Origin: Lachnospiraceae bacterium
GTDB taxonomy: Bacteria; Bacillota; Clostridia; Lachnospirales; Lachnospiraceae
Assembly (NCBI GenBank): GCA_009774215.1
Contig: VSNH01000003.1
Location: forward strand, 40,293-104,292
Direction: 5' to 3'
Length of the DNA: 64,000 nt
In this document: piece by piece, positions 26,345 to 34,627 of the stretch
Layout of the letters: every line of letters starts with the position of its first letter
Numbering within the stretch: the stretch's first letter is position 1
Notes under the pieces: model-generated
The model's database searches: none
What the model saw: only the letters and a program-made list of their open reading frames with translations
What the model was told of the DNA's origin: nothing
Program-made: the position numbers and the translations under genes

Positions 26345-27670
26345 TCATCTCTCCTTATATACATTCCTCACTATTTTATCACAATATTCCCCAATTGTAT
26401 CAAATTTTATCTCTTTACAGTTTTCCCGATACGCCCGGCACAATTCGGGCTGTTCCCACATTTCCCTGATATGCGAGATCAACTCCTGTATATCACCGCC
26501 CCGGAATATGTCTCCCGTCCTTCCCGCCTGCACCAGCTCGGGCGCGCCGCCGAGATCGGAAACCAGCACCGGCGTCCCGTACATCAACGACTCCATCACG
26601 GAAAACGGACCGTTCTCGTACCACTCGGAAGGATAGACGGAAAACCGCGCGCCCGCAATCAGTCTGTGCAGGGACTCCCCCGTGACAAAGCCTTTGTTTT
26701 CCACATTCTTTATGTTTGACACCTGCGCTTCCAGCGGGCCTGATCCGGCAAACACGAAGGGAATTTCCGGCAGAGCCTCGCAGGCTTTCAAAAGAGTGGC
26801 GATCCCCTTCTCCTCGGAAAAACGTCCAAAGTAAAGCACATAATCCCTCTGCTGTGTGTCTTCCGACTTTCCGCCTTTTTGTTTCACACCCGCCGTCTGT
26901 TCCACAACCCCGTCTGCATCGGCAGACCGTTCCGCGCCAGCCGCCCGTTTCCTGTCCTCATCCATGCCGCCCGACAGCTCCTCCCCCGACGGCCGCTCCA
27001 CGAAATTGCGCATCATCACGGTTTTCTCCTCCAGGAGAGGATTAGAGTCGAGCTGCCTTTTCATAAATTCACTGGGACAGATAATCACATCCACCAATCC
27101 GTAGGTTCTGCGCCACATATAGAGCTTTGCCTCGATCGTTCCGAGCAGACTCCTTGCGCGGGAATTGTGAATACAGCGGTTTTTCATGCACGCGCCGAAA
27201 TACCCGCCCCTGCAGGCAAAGCAGATTTTTCCCGTGGACGGAATGCGCATCATATGATTGGGACACACCCACTGATAGTCGTGGGCCGTATAAACCAGCT
27301 TGATCTTCCGCCCGGTTTTTCTCTCATACGCGCGCACCGCATAGATCACGGAGGGCGTAAGCTGAAAGTTAATGTTATTCAGATGCACCACATCAGGATT
27401 CATGTCGCGTAATACCCGGCCCATCCTGCGCTTTGCCTCAAAGGAGTAGATGATTTTAAAGGGGTAGAGAAGCTTTTGCAGCTTTCCCGTATGGAAATTC
27501 ATATCGGACGTGTAAGAGTCAATCCGGTTTCCCACAATGCGCCCCTCGTGTTCCATGCCGAAATACTGTACTTCGTGCCCTCTCCTCTGTAATTCTTCCC
27601 CAAGCTTGAAAATATAAGTCTCCGACCCGCCGTTGGGGTACAAAAACTTGTTGACCATTAAAATTCTCAT
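26345..27670 (-). CDS. GT4 glycosyltransferase with low-complexity insert
   Basis: 441 residues. ILMVNKFLYPNGGSETYIFKL and HLNNINFQLTPS at the N-terminus; a cysteine-rich segment (VCPNHMMRIP to CIHN, about 136-169) often seen in this subgroup; VLYFGRFSEEKGIATLLKA and SVYPSEWYENGPFSVMESLM in the donor domain. Residues about 226-275 are a Gly/Glu/Lys/Ala-rich insert between the two domains, absent from typical members and rich in charged residues. The insert stays in frame and looks like a flexible linker. Confidence 0.87.
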   Translation of the reverse strand: MRILMVNKFLYPNGGSETYIFKLGEELQRRGHEVQYFGMEHEGRIVGNRIDSYTSDMNFHTGKLQKLLYPFKIIYSFEAKRRMGRVLRDMNPDVVHLNNINFQLTPSVIYAVRAYERKTGRKIKLVYTAHDYQWVCPNHMMRIPSTGKICFACRGGYFGACMKNRCIHNSRARSLLGTIEAKLYMWRRTYGLVDVIICPSEFMKRQLDSNPLLEEKTVMMRNFVERPSGEELSGGMDEDRKRAAGAERSADADGVVEQTAGVKQKGGKSEDTQQRDYVLYFGRFSEEKGIATLLKACEALPEIPFVFAGSGPLEAQVSNIKNVENKGFVTGESLHRLIAGARFSVYPSEWYENGPFSVMESLMYGTPVLVSDLGGAPELVQAGRTGDIFRGGDIQELISHIREMWEQPELCRAYRENCKEIKFDTIGEYCDKIVRNVYKER

Positions 27671-27697
27671 AATATCTCCCTGACAGCCAATTTCTAC

Positions 27698-27809
27698 AGA
27701 GAATACCGCTTCTCAGGTATTCTCTTGTGCGAATCTTAGTACTTCCAAGCAGCTTGCTGCCTTTGCGTCCCGTCCAATGGCGGGTCGTCTTTAGAAGTAC
27801 TTTTCGTAC
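27698..27809 (-). repeat. Nested palindromic intergenic element, copy 3
   Basis: Minus strand: hairpin A 27809-27727 (outer arms GTACGAA and TTCGCAC, one mismatch), centre carrying both a CCCGCC/GGACGGG hairpin and a GCAGC/GCTGC hairpin; hairpin B 27725-27698 (AGAGAATACC/GGTATTCTCT, perfectly paired but with changed ends). No hairpin C. It fills the gap between the second CotH gene and the GT4 gene. Confidence 0.83.
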
Positions 27810-27811
27810 GG

Positions 27812-29713
27812 CTACTCCCACCTCGAATTGTACAGTTCCATATCCTCATAGACGGGAATATAGCCGCTGTAAGGCTCTCTGTTTCGTCTGTACGCCCATC
27901 CCTGATACACGCCCCCATCATAGTCCGGCGTGTAGGAAAGCAGCTCTCCGTCCGGTACTTCCACCGTCTCCACCACACCTTCGTAAACAGAAAAAGTAAC
28001 CAGATGCACTTCCCCGCTGGCGGGCGCGGCAAAGGCTTCGTGGGGCACATTCCACCTCGCGCACAGACAGTTTAAGCGGTTTGCGAGAAAGAATTTCGTA
28101 TAATTGACACTCGCGTCATAATTTGCGTACCGCAGCAGCGCATCCCCGGAAACCCGCACACTTTCCCAACGGGCATCATCCATTGCAACGGAAGCTCCAA
28201 TCTGCTGCGCATACCGGTCAATGCCGGTGCGCAGCAATTTCTCAAAAAAGGGCAGAACGCCCGCATACTCTTTCGCAATACACTGATACAGTTCCGGCGT
28301 CTCATATAGCTTCTGGTACCAGTTGATGGCAATCTGCAGCCGCTCATTATTGTTCACAATGGTTTCCCCGTAATTCACATAATAGCTGTCTCTGCCGTCC
28401 TCACCGAACGCTCTGTCATAATCCCATGCCGGGCCGGAATAGAGCTTTTCGTCACCCTTATCCTTATAAAAATACATGCTGGTAGTTCCCGTATCCACCT
28501 CCAGCGCAATCTCATCTACGAGAAATCGTTTTGCAAAACTTGTCAGATCCAGCTTTTCCCATACTGCAGGATCACCGCTCTGCACCAAACTGTCAATCTC
28601 GTCCACATGGTTCTGTATATAAGCCACCTGCTCCCTCGACGCGTGGCGGGGCGCATTGATGGTAAAAAGATCTCCCCGCGCTGTCTGAAAGCCATTCTCC
28701 TCCGCCTCCCAATGCTTCGGATGGTCTTTCTCAATCAGATAACCGCCGTCCGTCTCAGACCCGTTCTCCAAAAGAAATCCCTTGCTTCCCTCCTCCTCAT
28801 AGCTGCTTACCGTGCCCGTCTCTATGGAAATGTTTTTTTGTCTATTTCTCTTCTCAATATCGTATATATCAACACGGCCTTCCCCGACCGTCACAGACTC
28901 TGTCAACAGATATATGCCTCTGTACTCCCCATTCAAATACAAATCCACCCAAGTTCCCTGTGTGCTGTAGGAGAGTCCCAGCTCCCGCGCCAGATCCATG
29001 GCTATCTTATCCCCCAGTCTGCTGCCCTCATTCCAGAGTGCCAGAAGCCGCCAGCGGTCGCTCTTGCGCAGGCCGCAGAGGGGCTGATCCTCCTTCAGCT
29101 TCAGGGCATACGGCTTTTTCTCATATTCCCAGGTAGAATTACCCCTGCCGGATATCCGGGGCAGTTCATCCTGATATTCCGTGGCGCCGTCCGCCTGCAG
29201 CACACAGATTCGTCCCGTCTCCTCATGTTCCTTATCCTCATGCAGATAATCCAGACTGCCGCTCGCCGTGTCTATAAACATAGCCGGAATATTCGCAGAT
29301 TTCATAAAAGCTATTTCATAAGTATGCGAATCATAGGAAGCATCCGTGATCTGAAACCCGTATGTGCGGTTCTCCTCCCAGGTAAAGGTTTCTCCCTCCT
29401 GATAGAGCCTTCCGTCTATCCTCACGCTGCTTTCGCCCGTATCACCCAGACGGATTTTATGATGGCCGACGCAGGAAGGCAGGAAAAAATATCCCTTCGT
29501 CTCCTCCCCGCCTTCCTCCTGCTGCCCGTCCTGCCAGAAAAACACCCTGTTTTCACTCTGCGCCGTCCGGACGCTGACACAGAGAGCTTTTCCCGCTTCA
29601 CCTTCACCGTCCACTTCCAGTATCACGTTGTTCCGCCCGGTGGCATACAAAAAACCCATCGCCGCCAAAACTGCCACGGCCAGCATAATGCCCATCCATG
29701 TTCGCTTGCGCAT
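27812..29713 (-). CDS. Membrane-anchored CotH-type kinase-fold protein (copy 2)
   Basis: 633 residues with the same layout as the protein at 15697-17607: N-terminal membrane anchor (about 5-24), ISGRGNSTWEYEKKPYALK near 188, DRWRLLALWNEGSRLGDK, GPAWDYDRAFGEDGRD near 433, and a C-terminal beta domain (YQGWAYRRNREPYSGYIPV) that weakly resembles an InlB B-repeat. The predicted body is outside the cytoplasm. The stop codon lies two bases before element copy 3. The two paralogues are too diverged for a recent duplication. Role in the glycan locus unknown; candidates are modification or attachment of glycan to a surface protein. Confidence 0.8.
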   Translation of the reverse strand: MRKRTWMGIMLAVAVLAAMGFLYATGRNNVILEVDGEGEAGKALCVSVRTAQSENRVFFWQDGQQEEGGEETKGYFFLPSCVGHHKIRLGDTGESSVRIDGRLYQEGETFTWEENRTYGFQITDASYDSHTYEIAFMKSANIPAMFIDTASGSLDYLHEDKEHEETGRICVLQADGATEYQDELPRISGRGNSTWEYEKKPYALKLKEDQPLCGLRKSDRWRLLALWNEGSRLGDKIAMDLARELGLSYSTQGTWVDLYLNGEYRGIYLLTESVTVGEGRVDIYDIEKRNRQKNISIETGTVSSYEEEGSKGFLLENGSETDGGYLIEKDHPKHWEAEENGFQTARGDLFTINAPRHASREQVAYIQNHVDEIDSLVQSGDPAVWEKLDLTSFAKRFLVDEIALEVDTGTTSMYFYKDKGDEKLYSGPAWDYDRAFGEDGRDSYYVNYGETIVNNNERLQIAINWYQKLYETPELYQCIAKEYAGVLPFFEKLLRTGIDRYAQQIGASVAMDDARWESVRVSGDALLRYANYDASVNYTKFFLANRLNCLCARWNVPHEAFAAPASGEVHLVTFSVYEGVVETVEVPDGELLSYTPDYDGGVYQGWAYRRNREPYSGYIPVYEDMELYNSRWE

Positions 29714-29766
29714 CCGCCGTTTCCCTTCCTTCTCTTTCTTCCGCAGTCAGCATTTCTCCATCCGCT

Positions 29767-31716
29767 TCACCGCGTTTCCGCCCACTGTTCCTTCTCCTGC
29801 AGACACTTCCGGCCCGCCGCCTTCTTATACACGGCTAGCGTCCGCCTTGTCACATCGTCCCAGTCATACTTTCCGCAAATATAATCCACACTCTCCTCGC
29901 CCATGCGGCGCACCTCATCAGGATGCTCCAGCATCCAGACAAGCTGTCTGCTCAGATCCTTCACATCCCCTTTCTTGAAGGTCAGCGCCTTATCCTCCAC
30001 CACTTCCGTATTCTCGCGAATGTCGCTGACCAGACAGCAGTCTCCGTAACTCATTGCCTCAAGAAGCGTGAGCGCCATTCCCTCCACGTCGCTTGGCAGC
30101 ACAAAGGCGTAAGCGTTGGCATAAAGCTCTTCCAGAACCTGCCCCTGCACAAAATCCGTCATGATGATTCTCTCATCCTTCGCCGCCATACGGTGAATCC
30201 GCTCCATATAATCAAAAGCCTGTGAGCTGCCCCCGGCGATCACCAGCTTTTTATCGGTCTTAATCCGGAAGAATGCCTCAATCAGATAATGCAGACCTTT
30301 CTCCGGCACAATCCGCGCAAGGAAAAGAAAATAGCCGTCCTTTTCCAAACCGTATTTTTCACCGATCACTGTCTGTCCCTGCGGCCCGGGTCTGCTTATT
30401 CCGTTGGGAATATAGATAACTTCTCTGTGGTAAGTTTCCGCAAAATACTGCTTTACATTGTCCGAGAGCACAATGATCTCATCCGCATATTTCGCGGCCA
30501 TCCTCTCCCCGAATTTGATCACAAAGGAAGCAAAATTCCCCCACTTCGCCCTCTGCCAGTCCAGGCCGTGAATCGTCACCACAACCTTCCTTTTCAAAAA
30601 ATGAGGCAGCCAGAGCATGGCGCAGGGGCCTTCCGCGTGATAGTGGATCACGTCGTAACGGTGAAACAGCGCCATGATCGTCGCAAAAAAGGTGTAAACA
30701 ATCGCATTCAGGCTGCTTCTGCGGAAGGTTGGCACGATGTAAACCCGGATACCCTTATAAAACTTCCGCCCCTTCCAGCCGTACTCGTCGTCATATTTTT
30801 TCCCGGAAACATGATGGCCGAAGCGGTTGTAGGCGTCCACACGATGCCCCATCGCCGCCATGCGCACGGAGAGCTCGTCCACCACCACTTCCACGCCGCC
30901 CTCTCTGGAGGGAATCCGTTTATGGCCGATCATGGCGATGTGCATCCCCCTCTTCGCCGCCTGCCCGATTTTCCTTCCCTCCCGGTACGCATGATACACG
31001 AAGGAAAAGTTCGTACTCAAATATCGGGGCAGCATCCGTTTGGGGTCACGCAGAATGCGAAACACCCACTCTAAACAGAGCTTCTGCATCCACATGGGCG
31101 CCCGCTTCACTGTGCCCGCCGTAAAGTCAAAGGCCGCGCCCACACCAAGCATCAGCGCCTTTATCCTATGACGGTGCTCATACATCCACCACTCCTGCTT
31201 GGGCGCGCCCAGCGCCACCCACACAAAGTCGGCGCCGCTGTCGTTGATCCGCCGGACAACCTCCTCGTCCTCCGCCTTTGTCAAATCACGGAACGGCGGA
31301 GAGTACATGCCTGCAATCTGCAGCTTCGGATAGCGTCTCACAAGCGCCGTCCGCAGCGCCTCCAGCGTGGCCTTTGTACTGCCGTAAAAATAATGGCGGT
31401 ATCCCGTCTTCTGCGACAGCTCGAGAATGGCCGGCATCAAATCAGGACCCGGCACCCGCCTCGCCTCCGAAAAACCCCTTTTTCTGCTGACAATAGACAG
31501 GGGCTGCCCGTCGGGAAGGGCCATCGCTCCACTGTTCTGCACATTGCGGTATGCCTTGTCACGATAGGCCATAACGGTAGTGTGCACGTTGGAGACACAA
31601 ATGTAATCTCCCTTTAGTTCCTCCAGATTTTCCGTGATATAGGCAATGGTATCGCCCATATTCGTGACATTAATATTCGTTCCCAAAATGTTGCAGTAAG
31701 TTAATTTATCTTTCAT
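29767..31716 (-). CDS. Fusion of WecG/TagA/CpsF (GT26) and GT4 glycosyltransferases
   Basis: 649 residues. Residues ~1-245 are a complete GT26 domain: NVHTTVMAYRD, ALPDGQPLSIV, RVPGPDLM, YFYGSTKATLEAL, VALGAPKQEWW and GVGAAFDFTAGTVKRAP. Residues ~257-649 are a complete GT4 domain of the type carrying an N-terminal DUF1972-like region (MIGHKRIPSREGGVEV) with VLPSDVEGMALTLLEAMSYG. GT26 enzymes transfer ManNAc or ManNAcA onto a lipid-linked GlcNAc-type acceptor, matching wecB/wecC in this locus. The second domain may add the next sugar. ATG at 31716 follows GGGGAG; the reading frame is unbroken across the junction. Confidence 0.9.
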   Translation of the reverse strand: MKDKLTYCNILGTNINVTNMGDTIAYITENLEELKGDYICVSNVHTTVMAYRDKAYRNVQNSGAMALPDGQPLSIVSRKRGFSEARRVPGPDLMPAILELSQKTGYRHYFYGSTKATLEALRTALVRRYPKLQIAGMYSPPFRDLTKAEDEEVVRRINDSGADFVWVALGAPKQEWWMYEHRHRIKALMLGVGAAFDFTAGTVKRAPMWMQKLCLEWVFRILRDPKRMLPRYLSTNFSFVYHAYREGRKIGQAAKRGMHIAMIGHKRIPSREGGVEVVVDELSVRMAAMGHRVDAYNRFGHHVSGKKYDDEYGWKGRKFYKGIRVYIVPTFRRSSLNAIVYTFFATIMALFHRYDVIHYHAEGPCAMLWLPHFLKRKVVVTIHGLDWQRAKWGNFASFVIKFGERMAAKYADEIIVLSDNVKQYFAETYHREVIYIPNGISRPGPQGQTVIGEKYGLEKDGYFLFLARIVPEKGLHYLIEAFFRIKTDKKLVIAGGSSQAFDYMERIHRMAAKDERIIMTDFVQGQVLEELYANAYAFVLPSDVEGMALTLLEAMSYGDCCLVSDIRENTEVVEDKALTFKKGDVKDLSRQLVWMLEHPDEVRRMGEESVDYICGKYDWDDVTRRTLAVYKKAAGRKCLQEKEQWAETR

Positions 31717-31758
31717 ACAGCTCCCCATCCTGATGTATGCAAACGTCCGCTTCCGCAG

Positions 31759-33372
31759 TTATTTATCGTATCCGGAAATCTCCGTAACCGCCTCAGCTGA
31801 TTTCCTCCGCCAGCCTCCCATACTCCACAAAACCGCGGCCCCTGCCCCGAGCATCCCGCCAATCCATGCGCTTCCCACATAGTAGCGCGCCGTCTCCAGC
31901 TTCACGGCCTTCCCCGCCACGATCTGCATGGGCGTCTGCGCGTCCACATAGTTCATAACCCGAAACCCTTCATAGGACGGATCGTCCTCACGCTCCAGAC
32001 GGACGCTCGTCTCCTCCAGCCCGTCCGTGTAAAACCGCGGCACCACATAGCCTTCCGGCTCCCGATAAAGCAGGGCGCATAAAAGCACGCCTGCCGCCAT
32101 GCCCGCTGCCGCCGTACATAAAATCCTGCCTCTGCGCGCCCGCCAGAGCGCCTGCACGCGAAGAAGCACCGCATCCGGCAGGCCCGCCAAGGGAATCACA
32201 ATCTCCCGCCACCGCGCCGGAAATGCGGAGAGCAGGCAGTATTCCTTGGTATCCTCCCGCTGTAAGAACAACAGATTTCCCAGAAAGAGCAGGGTAACAT
32301 TTTTGAAGGAAGTATTAAACAGCAGCTGTTCCGTCCAGCCCGCCGCCAGAAAACAGACCACAATCACCAGCTCCCTTGTCCGCTGCCTGTGGGTGTCGTA
32401 AAACAGCAGGGCAAAATATGCGGCCATGATCATCACGGTAAAGACCAGACCATAATTGATATAGCACCAGACATAGGAATTGTCCAGTGTCATAGAGGAC
32501 TTGACAATCTTAGAGACATCGGCGCCGAACAGGCTGCGGTACTCCGATTTCAAGAACTGTTCCGCCAGCCAGATTCTTGTATTTAACATGAAATTCAACT
32601 TCTGCACCATGCCGCTGATCCGATGATAGTTGATGTAAAACGGCAGTACAAACGTCAAAATCAGGCAGACAGGCAGCACCAGATTTGCCAGCAGCTTCTC
32701 CACAAAACAAAAACGGGGACGCAGTTTTACATAAAGTCCTCCCGTCAGAAGCACCGCCACAATGCCACCCCCCGTATAACTGATGGAATAGAAAAACACC
32801 AAAAAATTTCCGATCATCAAAAGGAAATACGCTTTGAAACCGAACCGCTCCTCCATCGTGAGGATTACCAGCGCGCAAAGCAGCAGGTACGTAATATGCA
32901 AAATATTCGGATGCGTAAAACCAAGACTCCAACGGAAAATATGACCCAATCCCATCTTGGCGTGCACCCGGTAAACCGTATGCTCCAAAAAGAAGAAAGA
33001 AACCGCGGACAGCGCGCCCGCACACACCGTCCATATCCAGAGCGCCATATGGAGCGCCTTTTTCACCGAAATATTCTTCATGCCGAGTATCGTGAAAGCT
33101 ACAAAAAAAATGGCAATCTGCCTCGACTCATAATAAATAACCGCCACAAGGGCAAGAAACAAAACCTGCAAAACCGCCTGCCTTTTTGTGTACGGCGTCA
33201 GGAGAATTTTCAGAAAGCCTAAGACAAGCGCCGGCACGACGAGCAGATAAAAGAGCTTCTGCCCCTCGTAAAACCCCAGCCCCTTGGCCAGAGACAACAG
33301 GATAAAGAAGCCGTAATAGCACGCCTCCTGCAGCGTAATCTTTTTTTCATATTGTTTGATGGGTTCTTTCAT
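31759..33372 (-). CDS. Wzy-like polymerase with C-terminal extracytoplasmic extension
   Basis: 537 residues. About 11 hydrophobic helices, with LGFTHPNILHITYL (the H-P-N motif shared by many O-antigen/capsule polymerases) and a large central loop between helices. Past residue ~430 there is an extension: a membrane helix (ILCTAAAGMAAGVLLCALLY), a loop of roughly 70 residues (RFYTDGLEETSVRLER and following), and a final helix (YYVGSAWIGGMLGAGA). This two-helix/loop layout recalls a short Wzz-type chain-length regulator fused to Wzy, which is inference from topology. The ATG at 33372 has GGAGGAG upstream. Confidence 0.72.
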   Translation of the reverse strand: MKEPIKQYEKKITLQEACYYGFFILLSLAKGLGFYEGQKLFYLLVVPALVLGFLKILLTPYTKRQAVLQVLFLALVAVIYYESRQIAIFFVAFTILGMKNISVKKALHMALWIWTVCAGALSAVSFFFLEHTVYRVHAKMGLGHIFRWSLGFTHPNILHITYLLLCALVILTMEERFGFKAYFLLMIGNFLVFFYSISYTGGGIVAVLLTGGLYVKLRPRFCFVEKLLANLVLPVCLILTFVLPFYINYHRISGMVQKLNFMLNTRIWLAEQFLKSEYRSLFGADVSKIVKSSMTLDNSYVWCYINYGLVFTVMIMAAYFALLFYDTHRQRTRELVIVVCFLAAGWTEQLLFNTSFKNVTLLFLGNLLFLQREDTKEYCLLSAFPARWREIVIPLAGLPDAVLLRVQALWRARRGRILCTAAAGMAAGVLLCALLYREPEGYVVPRFYTDGLEETSVRLEREDDPSYEGFRVMNYVDAQTPMQIVAGKAVKLETARYYVGSAWIGGMLGAGAAVLWSMGGWRRKSAEAVTEISGYDK

Positions 33373-33392
33373 CCCACTCCTCCATTCCGGAA

Positions 33393-34538
33393 CTATATGC
33401 CTGTATGCCCCTTGTCCGCGCCGAGCCGAAACACCTCCAGCGCCGGCCCGAGAGACCAGGGATACGCCCCATAACACTGGGGATACCTCGAAAACCCCTC
33501 GCACTCGCCGGAACACCGATACACCCGACCGTCCCTGACAGACCGCTCCAGCGCATGACTTCCCGCTGTCAGGGCGTTCTCATACTTTTCACCCGCAAGA
33601 ACACCGGCCGCAATCCCCTGCTTTAGACCGACGCAGATCATCCCCGTGGCGGAAGTGTCCGCCGGCCCCTCCACCGCCTCAAGCTGCCAGGAAAAAAAAC
33701 CGTCCTGCCGCTGCCAGGCCAGCGCCGCATCTACAAGCGCGGCAAACGGCACATTTAACCTTTCCCTTCCGTAATCGGATATCATACAGCCCGCCATACC
33801 GCGAAGCAGCCATCCGACAGCCCTTCCCCAGCCGATAATCCCGTATTTACAACCGTCCGCCGCATCATAGCCGTGATAGGACAGGCCCGTGGCGCCGTCC
33901 ATGCCATATGACAAAAAATTCACAATCTGTCTGAGGGCCAGCTCCTTATATTCCTGTCCTCCAAACATCTCCCCGTACCGATAGAGGAACGGACAGGCCA
34001 GACCGATACCGTCCACAAAGACCGTTGACTCCTTGCCTTCCGGACGGTAGAGGAAACTCCCCGCCGCATCTGTCGGATGATCTGCCGCATAGGAGGCCAT
34101 TTTGTCAAGCGCCTCCTTAATCTGCCCGGCTGACAGCCCCGAAATTTCATGCGCATCCGCTTGCTGCGCCGCCCCGTACATGTCAAGGAGCGTCTCCCCT
34201 GCCAGCAGATCGTCCAGATATATGATGGGCATCCCTTTTTTCAGCCATCTTCTATAGTATGCCGCAAGGGCCCCCTCTATCATTTCAATCACCTGTTCTG
34301 TATGCGGAACGCCCGCAGCCTCTTTCCGTTCCGCCGCCGCCAACTGTAAAACTTCCTCCCGGCACGCCCAAAGTCCCGACGCCAGCAGTCCTGTCGGCCA
34401 GAAAATAGGGTCTTCCCCCTGCGTCCTTCGATGGAGCAGCAGCCGTCTCACCAAATCCTTACACTTTTCCTGCCTGCTTTGAACACCGTACTCCATAAGC
34501 TCTTTACAAGCATTCTCTATCAGAGGAATCTTATTCAT
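33393..34538 (-). CDS. GH88/GH105-like (alpha/alpha)6-barrel protein
   Basis: 381 residues without a signal peptide. IIYLDDLLAGETLLDMYG, FVDGIGLACPFLYRYGEMF, GIIGWGRAVGWLLRGM and GPADTSATGMICVGL follow the order seen in unsaturated glucuronyl/rhamnogalacturonyl hydrolases, in which Asp residues in the first two segments hydrate the unsaturated sugar. Such enzymes normally degrade lyase products, so a cytoplasmic copy inside a biosynthetic operon is unexpected; it may recycle or edit a uronic-acid glycan, or have a different activity. GGGAGG precedes the ATG. Element copy 4 lies in the upstream gap. Confidence 0.75.
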   Translation of the reverse strand: MNKIPLIENACKELMEYGVQSRQEKCKDLVRRLLLHRRTQGEDPIFWPTGLLASGLWACREEVLQLAAAERKEAAGVPHTEQVIEMIEGALAAYYRRWLKKGMPIIYLDDLLAGETLLDMYGAAQQADAHEISGLSAGQIKEALDKMASYAADHPTDAAGSFLYRPEGKESTVFVDGIGLACPFLYRYGEMFGGQEYKELALRQIVNFLSYGMDGATGLSYHGYDAADGCKYGIIGWGRAVGWLLRGMAGCMISDYGRERLNVPFAALVDAALAWQRQDGFFSWQLEAVEGPADTSATGMICVGLKQGIAAGVLAGEKYENALTAGSHALERSVRDGRVYRCSGECEGFSRYPQCYGAYPWSLGPALEVFRLGADKGHTGI

Positions 34539-34565
34539 GCGAACCTCCCTAATCCCGCAGGCTCT

Positions 34566-34627
34566 CCCGCCATGCGGGGATGCCTGTTTTGGGCATTCTC
34601 CTCAGTGAGACTTCGTACTTTCTCACT
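34566..34627 (-). repeat. Nested palindromic intergenic element, copy 4 (reduced)
   Basis: A short copy: hairpin A is collapsed to AGTGAGA (plus strand 34604-34610) and TCTCACT (34621-34627) with only ten bases between, lacking the variable centre. Hairpin B is imperfect (GGGGATGCC with GGCATTCTCC), and CCCGC/GCGGG at 34566-34578 may stand for C. It overlaps the stop codon of the Wzx gene ending at 34623. Confidence 0.65.

Noticed and set aside
31759..33516. Longer start for the other Wzy-like gene
   Set aside because: The 48-residue extension overlaps the GH88/105 gene; ATG at 33372 has GGAGGAG upstream.
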